In this document: in pieces, positions 56,901-64,000 of the stretch
Layout of the letters: every line of letters starts with the position of its first letter
How positions within the stretch are numbered: position 1 is the first letter of the stretch
From: Apibacter sp. B3706
Lineage (GTDB): Bacteria > Bacteroidota > Bacteroidia > Flavobacteriales > Weeksellaceae
Assembly (NCBI RefSeq): GCF_011082725.1
Contig: NZ_CP049715.1
Location: forward strand, 1,922,001 to 1,986,000
Direction: 5' to 3'
DNA length: 64,000 nt
Made by a program: the position numbers and the translations under genes
The notes under the pieces: model-generated
Seen by the model: only the letters and a program-made list of their open reading frames with translations
Database searches by the model: none
What the model was told of the DNA's origin: nothing

Positions 56901-57497
56901 TCAGAAATTTAAGGATAATTGTTCGTCTAACAGTTTAAAAGTCTTTCTATGAAGATAAGTAATTCCATAATTTTTTATTGCTTGTCTATGAGCAGTCGTT
57001 GGGTATCCCTTGTTCTTTTTCCATAAATAATCAGGAAATTCTTCATGGAATTTATCCATTAAAAAATCTCTGTGATTTTTAGCCAAGATAGATGCAGCAG
57101 CTATATTCATATAATTAGCATCACCCTTTATAGCACAAAAATGCGGTATTTCTTTATATTTATGGAACCTATTTCCATCAACTAATAAAAATTCCGGTTG
57201 AATTTTTAATTTATCCACAGCTAAATGCATAGCTAAAAAGCTGGCATTTAAAATATTAATTTCATCAATTTTTTGTGGGGAAACTTCTGCAATTGCATAA
57301 TCAATTGCATTTTGTCTAATAATACTATCTAATTCTTTTCTTTTCCTTTCACTTAGCTGTTTGGAATCATTGATTTCTTCATTAAAAAAGTCTTCAGGAA
57401 AAACGACTGCTGCTGCAACTACAGGACCTGCCAAACAGCCCCTCCCTACTTCATCCAGTGCAACTTCAAATTTATATTTTGAATATTTTAATTTCAT
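56901..57497 (-). CDS. rnhB: Ribonuclease HII
   Basis: Removes single ribonucleotides from DNA. The signature DEVGRGCLAGPVVAAAVVF holds D15, E16 and the GRG ribonucleotide sensor. NDSKQLSERKRKELD, LLVDGNRF and AASILAKNHRDFLM follow in the usual order. Length 198. It comes directly after the NlpC/P60 gene (stop and start adjacent) in the OMT, C40, rnhB run. Confidence 0.96.
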   Translation of the reverse strand: MKLKYSKYKFEVALDEVGRGCLAGPVVAAAVVFPEDFFNEEINDSKQLSERKRKELDSIIRQNAIDYAIAEVSPQKIDEINILNASFLAMHLAVDKLKIQPEFLLVDGNRFHKYKEIPHFCAIKGDANYMNIAAASILAKNHRDFLMDKFHEEFPDYLWKKNKGYPTTAHRQAIKNYGITYLHRKTFKLLDEQLSLNF

Positions 57498-58268
57498 TTA
57501 GAATATTCTTCTGATAAAACGCAACTGATGCGTATGTTTATTAAGATCTGAATTAAAAATTCCTGTATAATCTAAATTGTCAATGCGTACTTTTCCGTGG
57601 GCATGTAGAATTTTCTGATCAGGAAGTATAAACCCAACATGTATAATTTTTCCATCCTGATTTTCAAAAAAAGCAAGATCTCCCGGTTCTGCTTCTTCTA
57701 TAAAACTTAATACTTGCCCTTCTAATGCTTGTTGACCGGCATCTCTTGGTAATTTATACCCGGCTAATTTATAAACCATTTGAACCAAGCCACTGCAATC
57801 AATACCATAGGTTGTTTTCCCCCCCCACAAATAGGGAGTATTTATGTATTTAAAAGCCAATTCTAAAATTTGATCTTTTTTTTGTTTTCCTTTTAACAAA
57901 GTTTCATCAATAAAAAAATGTTTATCGGGAGCTAATTTAAAAACGCTATTTTCAATAGCACCGTGAACCTCTGCACCAATAGTAACCGGAAAAGGTTGAT
58001 TATTTAAAATTAATAGGCTGAAAGGCTCTGATATATATGAATGATCTTGAGAAAAATTAGCAAATTCTATCTCACTGAGAATGGAAACCTGTTTATAATC
58101 TACCCATCCTTCATAGCCATCAAAATAGATTTTAATTTTAACCCATTGTTGTTTCACTTCTAAAATCTCACATAGCTCACCAAACAACAATTGAGTAACC
58201 ATTTCTGAAGAATCAGACGGTTCTTTTCGTACTGGGGCAACACTTACCTGACAAATAGATTTACTCAT
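57498..58268 (-). CDS. SH3-NlpC/P60 (C40) peptidase, YkfC-like
   Basis: A bacterial SH3 pair (about 1-120, with APVRKEPSDSSEMVTQLLFGE) is followed by an NlpC/P60 domain with C158 (GIDCSGLV), H210 (IIHVGF) and H222 (LHAHG). This order fits gamma-D-glutamyl-diamino acid endopeptidases that recycle wall peptides in the cytoplasm or periplasm. No signal peptide is visible. I use the ATG at 58266-58268; the longer frame starts at TTG and overlaps the upstream gene. Confidence 0.88.
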   Translation of the reverse strand: MSKSICQVSVAPVRKEPSDSSEMVTQLLFGELCEILEVKQQWVKIKIYFDGYEGWVDYKQVSILSEIEFANFSQDHSYISEPFSLLILNNQPFPVTIGAEVHGAIENSVFKLAPDKHFFIDETLLKGKQKKDQILELAFKYINTPYLWGGKTTYGIDCSGLVQMVYKLAGYKLPRDAGQQALEGQVLSFIEEAEPGDLAFFENQDGKIIHVGFILPDQKILHAHGKVRIDNLDYTGIFNSDLNKHTHQLRFIRRIF

Positions 58269-58278
58269 AAATGCAAAT

Positions 58279-58911
58279 TTATTTTTTTCTAACAATACTT
58301 ATACCATCTCTAATAGGTAAAATTAGCACTTCTAGTGATGAATCCGATCTTATAAAAGAATTGAATTCCCTTATACATTCCGTTTTTTTGTCTTTAAAAT
58401 CTTGAACTACCTTTCCCTTCCATAAAATATTATCTGCTATTATTATTCCCCCTGAACGCAACTTTGGCTTAACTATCTCAACATACTTACTATAATTCTT
58501 TTTATCGGCATCCAGAAAAATCATATCAATTTCCTGATTAATTTCTTGTAAAACATTTATAGCATCATCCAAAATAAAATTAATTTTTTGGGAGTATTCT
58601 GATTTTAAAAAGTATTTTTTAGGTATATATGCCGTTTCGCGATTATTATCTACTGTTATTATTTTACCGGACTCTGAAAGTCCTTCAGCTAAACATAATG
58701 TTGAATATCCGGTAAAAGTTCCTATTTCAACAATTAAATGGGGAGAAATTAATTTCGAAATCATACTTAACAGTCTTCCTTGCAACAAACCGGACAACAT
58801 ATGTGGTTGTGTCGTTTTTAAAAACGTTTCTCTCCTTAATTCTTTTAATAAAGTCGGTTCTTCTGTACTGTTTTTTTCTATATAATCTTCAAGTAAAGGG
58901 GTTATCTCCAT
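58279..58911 (-). CDS. Class I SAM-dependent O-methyltransferase
   Basis: A 210-residue methyltransferase of the caffeoyl-CoA type: SAM-binding VEIGTFTGYSTLCLAEGL, acidic ITVDNN, and FLDADKKNYSKYVE with IIADNILWKGKV. The bound metal and substrate cannot be predicted. It is the first gene of the OMT, C40 peptidase, rnhB run, with about 10 bases before the next start. Confidence 0.88.
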   Translation of the reverse strand: MEITPLLEDYIEKNSTEEPTLLKELRRETFLKTTQPHMLSGLLQGRLLSMISKLISPHLIVEIGTFTGYSTLCLAEGLSESGKIITVDNNRETAYIPKKYFLKSEYSQKINFILDDAINVLQEINQEIDMIFLDADKKNYSKYVEIVKPKLRSGGIIIADNILWKGKVVQDFKDKKTECIREFNSFIRSDSSLEVLILPIRDGISIVRKK

Positions 58912-59426
58912 TATTTTATATTATTCTTTACAAATATAATTCGTTTCTAAAAATTCGTTACCATTAAATGGCAGTATATCTAACTAATAATTAGGATATT
59001 TAAACATAATAACATTTATATTCTATTATATAAAATGCCTTATATAAAGCAAATTATAAACAAAATTCTTTTATCAAAAATTTAATTACACATATTTTTA
59101 ATGAATTTAATAACATAAATTATAATAACTTTTTAACAGTATAACATAATTTAGAAAAAACAATATTTTTATACACACAAAAGTTACAAAGAAAAAATAT
59201 AACCATTAAGTATATATAAGATAAACTAAAATCATATAAAATTGCATGCAACTGGTGAAAAATGCAAAAATGTCAGTATACAATTTTGTGTACATCATTG
59301 TAAAAATTATCTTAAAAAATGTTAAAATTTAAATTATAAATTTTATTCAAAATAAGCTACAATCCTTTATTTTAGCCTATCCTATGAAATTATCACATTT
59401 TTTATCTATTGTTAAAAAATACAGAA

Positions 59427-59434
59427 TAGTTTTG
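59427..59434 (+). promoter_or_regulatory. Possible -7 element for the YegP-type gene
   Basis: TAGTTTTG fits TAnnTTTG and lies about 65 bases before the ATG. The -33 element is not evident. Confidence 0.4.
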
Positions 59435-59445
59435 TTTATAAAATA

Positions 59446-59475
59446 ATGGCATGATTTTTTCCTACCTTATGCCAT
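59446..59475. repeat. Inverted repeat ATGGCAT - ATGCCAT before the YegP-type gene
   Basis: Two 7-base arms spaced by 16 bases lie downstream of the likely -7 element and 25 bases before the ATG. GC content of the arms stands out in this AT-rich gap. It may be an operator or an mRNA hairpin. Confidence 0.45.
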
Positions 59476-59499
59476 ATTAACACTAAATAGTATAACAAT

Positions 59500-59826
59500 A
59501 TGTTTGAAATTTTCAAAGACAAAGAAGGAGCTTTTTTCTTTAGATTAAAAGAAAAAAATGGTCAAATTATTCTTGAAAGTGATGGATATACACAAAAAAC
59601 AAATTGTCAAAAAGGAATCAGTTCAGTAAAAAGAAATTCCAAAAATGAAGATCGTTTTGAAGTGAAACAAGCTTCCAATAAAAAATGGATGTTTAGTTTA
59701 AAATCCGGAAACGGACAATTAGTAGGGACCAGTTCTTATTTTGATTCTGAAACCGATGCTAAAAACGGTATAAGAACAGTAATGAAAACTGCACCTGTAT
59801 CCGAAACAGTTGACTTGTCAAAATAA
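59500..59826 (+). CDS. YegP/DUF1508-family protein
   Basis: Two DUF1508 units in 108 residues: FEIFKDKEGAFFFRLKEKNG with ILESDGYTQKTNCQKGI, then FEVKQASNKKWMFSLKSGNG with VGTSSYFDSETDAKNGI. The family is small, soluble and of unknown role, often linked to stress in other bacteria. It is a lone gene with a strong terminator after it. Confidence 0.88.
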   Translation: MFEIFKDKEGAFFFRLKEKNGQIILESDGYTQKTNCQKGISSVKRNSKNEDRFEVKQASNKKWMFSLKSGNGQLVGTSSYFDSETDAKNGIRTVMKTAPVSETVDLSK

Positions 59827-59855
59827 TAGATTCCATAAATTGTTATCAAAAAATG

Positions 59856-59885
59856 AAAAAACCATCCGGTGGATGGTTTTTTTTT
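59856..59885 (+). terminator. Terminator after the YegP-type gene
   Basis: AAAAAACCATCC with its complement around a 3-base loop, followed by a long T run; it lies 30 bases past the stop. Confidence 0.9.
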
Positions 59886-60003
59886 ATAATTAATACGATA
59901 CTAATTACATTTTTAAAAAATTATTTATTTCCCTACCTTTGTATATACTATATTTATAGTAAAATAGCGTTACTTTTCAATTTAGCTAATCAAATACAAA
60001 CTT

Positions 60004-62811
60004 TTGAAAACAAATAATAAAATTAAAACACATCCAGATCAAGATGTGGTTTTCATAAAAAATGCACATCTTCATAATCTTAGAAATATAGATGTTTCCA
60101 TTCCCAAAAATAAATTAACCATAATAACAGGTGTATCCGGAAGTGGAAAATCTACCCTGGCTTTTGATACCTTATACGCAGAAGGTCAAAGACGATATGT
60201 GGAAAGCTTAAGCTCTTATGCGCGGCAATTTTTAGGAAAATTAGAGAAACCTCAAGTAGATGACATTAAGGGACTTGCTCCGGCAATTGCCATTCAACAA
60301 AAGGTTATTTCAGGAAACCCTAGATCAACCGTAGGAACTTCTACTGAAATTTATGATTATTTAAGACTATTGTTTTCTCGTGTAGGTAAAACCTATTCGC
60401 CCGTATCAGGACAAGAAGTAAAAAAAGATGAGGTTACAGATGTTATTGATTATATACTCTCTTTAGCGGAAGGTGGTAAATACATCTTATCTGCTCCGAT
60501 TACTACAGTAGATAAAGATTTTAAAGTATTTTTAAATACTTTGAAAGGCCAAGGATATGTCAGGTTGGAAGTTGGTGGAAATATTGCTACTATTGAGGAT
60601 TTGGAAAGTTTTGGATTTGTACCGGATAGCAATACCCCTATAAATTTAGTTATTGAACGTTTTTCCGTTGAACATAATGAGGAATTCTTACAAAGATTTG
60701 CTGATAGTGTTCAAATAGCTTTTTACGAAGGCAAAGGCTCTTGTTCCATTAAAAATGTTGACACCCAAGAAATTAAAACCTTTTCTAATGCATTTGAACT
60801 GGACGGAATTAAGTTTTTGGAGCCTACCATACATTTTTTTAGTTTTAATAATCCTTATGGAGCTTGTCCGGTTTGTGAAGGATATGGAAAAATTTTAGGT
60901 ATTGATGAAGACCTGGTAATTCCTAACAAAAATTTATCAATCTATGAAGATGCTGTTGTTGCTTGGAGAGGAGAAAAAATGAGTGAATGGAAAGATGATT
61001 TTATTAAAAAATCATCTAAACTCAACTTTCCCATTCACAAACCGTATTTTGAATTAACAGATAAACAAAAAGATATTTTATGGAAAGGTACAGGGGATCA
61101 TAGTTTTCCCAGCCTGAACCATTTCTTCAAAATGGTTGAAGAAAATACGTATAAAATTCAATACAGGGTTATGCTTTCCAGATATAGAGGCAAAACTATT
61201 TGCCCAGAATGCAAAGGAAAACGTTTACGACCTGAAACCAATTACGTTAAAATCAATGGATATTCGATTAACGATTGGATTGATTTACCTATTGACCAGT
61301 TACACGGTATAATAAAAAATTTAACGCTTAATGAATATCAACAAAAAATTGCTAAACGATTACTTTTTGAAATTAATAGCAGAATTGAATTTCTTTTAGA
61401 CGTTGGCTTGGGATATTTAACTTTAAATCGAGCTTCTAATACCCTCTCAGGCGGAGAATCTCAACGAATTAATTTAGCAACTTCATTAGGAAGCAGTTTA
61501 GTAGGATCTATTTATATTTTAGATGAACCTAGTATCGGACTACATGGAAGAGATACCAACCGCTTAATCACTGTTCTGGAAAAATTAAGAGATCTGGGAA
61601 ATACCGTGGTTGTAGTTGAACATGATGAGGATATTATGAAAGCTGCCGATTATTTGGTTGATATTGGACCAAAAGCCGGTAGTCTGGGAGGAAATGTCGT
61701 ATTTTCTGGCACTTATTCGGAAATGATGCAAACCCATACATTAACCGCCGAATATTTAAATGGTGAAAAGAAAATTGAAATACCTAAAACTCGAAGAAAA
61801 ACTAAAGAATTTATTGAAATAACAGGAGCCAGACAAAATAATTTAAAAGGGATTAATGTTAAATTACCTTTACACTGCTTAACGGTTATAACCGGAGTAA
61901 GCGGTTCAGGTAAAAGTACTTTAATGAAAAATATCTTAACTCCTGCATTACAAAGAAAATTGGGAATAAACGGTGATAAGCCCGGTAATTTTTCTGAATT
62001 AAAGGGAAATTGGAAGGAAATTAAACATCTAGAACTGATTGACCAAAATCCAATTGGAAAATCTTCTCGATCCAACCCGGCCACCTATGTTAAGGCTTTT
62101 GACGATATACGCGATTTATTTTCCAAGCAAAAACTAAGTAAGCTTAACAATTTTAAACCGAAACATTTTTCATTCAATGTAGAGGGCGGACGTTGTGAAA
62201 CTTGTTTAGGAGAAGGATTTATAACTGTTGAAATGCAGTTTATGGCAGATATTGAATTAGAATGCGAAACCTGTCATGGCAAAAGATTTAAGCAAGATGT
62301 TTTGGAAGTAAAATATGAAGGTAAAAATATTGCTGACGTCTTAGAAATGACCATTGACGAGGCCATAACCTTTTTTAATGAACACAATCAGGATAAAATT
62401 GCAATTAAATTGCAACCCTTACAAGATGTGGGCTTAGGTTATTTGGAATTAGGACAATCATCCGGTACACTATCCGGAGGAGAAGCTCAACGAATTAAAT
62501 TAGCTTCATTTTTAGTAAAAGGTAATTCTTCCGAAAATACCTTATTTATTTTTGATGAACCAAGTACCGGCTTGCATTTTGATGACATAAATAAATTACT
62601 AAAATCATTTAATGCATTAATTGAGAAAGGCCACAGTGTTATGGTTATTGAACATCATCCGGATATTATAAAATGTGCAGATTATCTGGTTGATATCGGA
62701 CCGGATGCCGGAATTAACGGAGGAAATATTGTCTTTCAAGGTACTCCTGAAGAAATTATTAAATGCAAAGAATCTTATACCGGACAATTTTTAAAAGAAA
62801 AGTTTAACTAA
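60004..62811 (+). CDS. uvrA: Excinuclease ABC subunit A
   Basis: UvrA finds DNA damage in nucleotide excision repair. The 935-residue protein has two ABC ATPase units: Walker A GVSGSGKSTLAF near 38 and GVSGSGKSTLMK near 636, with signatures LSGGESQRI and LSGGEAQRI. Zinc-binding sites read CPVCEGYG, CPECKGKR and CETCLGEG with CETCHGKR. The start is TTG (60004-60006); no ATG is near the conserved beginning. It may work with the ATL protein at 14.7 kb, which in other species recruits this pathway. Confidence 0.97.
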   Translation: MKTNNKIKTHPDQDVVFIKNAHLHNLRNIDVSIPKNKLTIITGVSGSGKSTLAFDTLYAEGQRRYVESLSSYARQFLGKLEKPQVDDIKGLAPAIAIQQKVISGNPRSTVGTSTEIYDYLRLLFSRVGKTYSPVSGQEVKKDEVTDVIDYILSLAEGGKYILSAPITTVDKDFKVFLNTLKGQGYVRLEVGGNIATIEDLESFGFVPDSNTPINLVIERFSVEHNEEFLQRFADSVQIAFYEGKGSCSIKNVDTQEIKTFSNAFELDGIKFLEPTIHFFSFNNPYGACPVCEGYGKILGIDEDLVIPNKNLSIYEDAVVAWRGEKMSEWKDDFIKKSSKLNFPIHKPYFELTDKQKDILWKGTGDHSFPSLNHFFKMVEENTYKIQYRVMLSRYRGKTICPECKGKRLRPETNYVKINGYSINDWIDLPIDQLHGIIKNLTLNEYQQKIAKRLLFEINSRIEFLLDVGLGYLTLNRASNTLSGGESQRINLATSLGSSLVGSIYILDEPSIGLHGRDTNRLITVLEKLRDLGNTVVVVEHDEDIMKAADYLVDIGPKAGSLGGNVVFSGTYSEMMQTHTLTAEYLNGEKKIEIPKTRRKTKEFIEITGARQNNLKGINVKLPLHCLTVITGVSGSGKSTLMKNILTPALQRKLGINGDKPGNFSELKGNWKEIKHLELIDQNPIGKSSRSNPATYVKAFDDIRDLFSKQKLSKLNNFKPKHFSFNVEGGRCETCLGEGFITVEMQFMADIELECETCHGKRFKQDVLEVKYEGKNIADVLEMTIDEAITFFNEHNQDKIAIKLQPLQDVGLGYLELGQSSGTLSGGEAQRIKLASFLVKGNSSENTLFIFDEPSTGLHFDDINKLLKSFNALIEKGHSVMVIEHHPDIIKCADYLVDIGPDAGINGGNIVFQGTPEEIIKCKESYTGQFLKEKFN

Positions 62812-62896
62812 TAATGATACGTACACCTTGTTTACACGTTTAAATGTTTATTTAAAAATGACAAAATTTCAGTAATCAATCATTATATTATTAAAA

Positions 62897-62928
62897 AAAA
62901 AAACACCGGAATAAACCGGTGTTTTTTT
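62897..62928. terminator. Bidirectional terminator between uvrA and the aconitase gene
   Basis: AAAAAAACACCGG and CCGGTGTTTTTTT pair around AATAAA; each strand has a T run. It ends both converging units. Confidence 0.9.
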
Positions 62929-62950
62929 ATGATTGTTTTTTTATTTTTTA

Positions 62951-64000
62951 TTAAATCTTACCCTCATTTTTCTTAATTAAATTTAATGCTGAACCTGCTT
63001 TAAACCATTCGATTTGTCCATTATTATAAGTATGATTAGCTATGATATTTTCTCTAGTTCCATCAGAATGAACTAATTCAATAGTAATAGGTTTTCCGGG
63101 AGAAAATTGATCTAAATCTAAAAAATTAAATAGATCATCTTCCTGAATTTTATCGTAATCTTCGGGGTTAGCAAAAGTTAAAGCTAACATCCCCTGCTTT
63201 TTTAAATTTGTTTCATGTATTCTTGCAAAGGATTTAACCAAAACGGCTCTTACTCCTAAATGACGAGGCTGCATAGCAGCATGTTCTCTTGATGATCCTT
63301 CTCCATAATTATAATCTCCTACCACTATAGTAGGAACTCCATCTGCTTTATATTTTCTTGCCGAATCAGGAACAGCCATATATTCTCCTGTATCTTCATT
63401 CTTAACTTTATTAGTTTCCATGTTAAAAGCATTTACAGCACCAATCAAAGTATTATTTGAAATATTGTCTAAATGCCCTCTGTATTTTAACCAAGGTCCG
63501 GCCATAGAAATATGGTCTGTAGTACATTTTCCATAAGCTTTAATCAGCAATCTCATTCCGGTAATATTTTTACCGTCCCATGCAGGGAAGCTTTCTAACA
63601 ACTGTAATCTTTCTGAAGTAGGTGAAACTTGAACCTGTATTTCGGAACCATCTTCGGCAGGTTTTTGATATCCCGGATCATCTACTTCAAATCCTCTCGG
63701 TGGAAGCTCAAATCCTTGCGGTTCGTCCAACATAACCTCTTCTCCTTGATCGTTTATCAATTTATCTTTTCTAGGATCAAAACTTAGATCTCCTGCAATA
63801 GCCAATGCAGTAACTAATTCCGGAGAAGCTACAAATGCATATGTATTAGGATTTCCATCTGCTCTTTTGGCAAAATTTCTATTGAAAGAATGTACAATAG
63901 TATTCTTTTGTTGTTTTTCTGCCCCTTCTCTAGCCCATTGTCCAATACATGGTCCACATGCATTTGCAAAGACTTTGCCTCCAATTTTATCGAAAACAGC
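62951..64000 (-). CDS. Aconitate hydratase, C-terminal part (cut by window edge)
   Basis: The stop is at 62951 and the open frame runs to the end of the window, so the N-terminal part lies outside. The visible 349 residues include the iron-sulfur ligand region [13 protein letters not shown] (about 63935-63975), [18 protein letters not shown] and, in the swivel domain, [38 protein letters not shown] and [21 protein letters not shown]. It converts citrate to isocitrate in the TCA cycle. This looks like the mitochondrial-type aconitase common in Bacteroidota rather than AcnB. Confidence 0.93.
   Translation of the reverse strand, partial: AVFDKIGGKVFANACGPCIGQWAREGAEKQQKNTIVHSFNRNFAKRADGNPNTYAFVASPELVTALAIAGDLSFDPRKDKLINDQGEEVMLDEPQGFELPPRGFEVDDPGYQKPAEDGSEIQVQVSPTSERLQLLESFPAWDGKNITGMRLLIKAYGKCTTDHISMAGPWLKYRGHLDNISNNTLIGAVNAFNMETNKVKNEDTGEYMAVPDSARKYKADGVPTIVVGDYNYGEGSSREHAAMQPRHLGVRAVLVKSFARIHETNLKKQGMLALTFANPEDYDKIQEDDLFNFLDLDQFSPGKPITIELVHSDGTRENIIANHTYNNGQIEWFKAGSALNLIKKNEGKI

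Larger units (their letters stand above)
58912..59499. other. 588-base AT-rich non-coding region
   Basis: The longest gap in the window. I find no reading frame of note, no tRNA and no obvious riboswitch. It separates two divergent units (OMT on minus, YegP-type on plus). The right end has a promoter-like element and the inverted repeat ATGGCAT/ATGCCAT listed separately. Confidence 0.6.

Overview
The window comes from the chromosome of an AT-rich member of the Bacteroidota, most likely order Flavobacteriales. It resembles the Weeksellaceae (for example Apibacter or Chryseobacterium relatives), but the genus is a guess. The evidence is the type IX secretion genes (porV2, porZ and a cargo protease with a sorting domain), the long flavobacterial NusB, menaquinone synthesis (menA), the secG-TPR-lptE-sigma-54 activator-miaB order, and promoters with the Bacteroidota -7 motif TAnnTTTG. 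Shine-Dalgarno sequences are weak. Non-ATG starts are frequent: TTG for porV2, mntH and uvrA; GTG for rplM, nusB, kdsB and the UbiA gene. There is no tRNA, rRNA, insertion sequence, prophage or CRISPR array.

Layout. 1-2.1 kb: rimP-nusA-infB operon (infB cut by the window edge). 2.3-6.4 kb: porV2, then pssA, a DEDDh exonuclease, a fumarylacetoacetase-fold hydrolase and a YetF-type membrane protein. 6.8-9.6 kb: metE behind a complete cobalamin riboswitch. 9.6-17.8 kb: old yellow enzyme, SIMPL protein, fructose-bisphosphate aldolase, thiol peroxidase, a NUDIX hydrolase, an alkyltransferase-like protein, an Nramp transporter fused to a universal-stress-like domain, and a Pr6Pr membrane protein. 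17.9-20.6 kb: rplM-rpsI and rpsB-tsf, with a very clear promoter before rplM. 21-33.4 kb: porZ-recO, mnmA, yajC, a DUF1573 lipoprotein, nusB, secG, a TPR protein, lptE, a sigma-54 activator, miaB and an SLC13 transporter. 33.5-39.7 kb: a conserved unknown, a secreted M12-type metalloprotease, a LolA-like protein, and a kdsB-kdnB pair for Kdo metabolism. 39.9-43 kb: two nearly identical OmpA proteins in tandem. 43-51.8 kb: smpB, an ABC-F ATPase, an NlpC/P60 lipoprotein, rnhA, a YjjG-type phosphatase, menA, a lipoate ligase, tyrS and two small unknowns. 51.9-56.8 kb: a five-gene operon that looks like the mycobacterial decaprenyl-phosphoryl-arabinose pathway. 56.9-64 kb: rnhB, an SH3-NlpC/P60 peptidase, an O-methyltransferase, a YegP-type protein, uvrA and the 3' part of an aconitase gene (cut by the edge).

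Most of the window is core housekeeping. The most striking accessory element is the 51.9-56.8 kb operon. A UbiA-type phosphoribosyl-polyprenol synthase, a HAD phosphatase, DprE1- and DprE2-like epimerase halves and a GT-C membrane glycosyltransferase together predict synthesis and transfer of D-arabinofuranose, or a related pentofuranose, in a Gram-negative cell. The acceptor is unknown. Several other genes also bear on the cell surface: T9SS parts, lptE, the Kdo genes and the OmpA pair.
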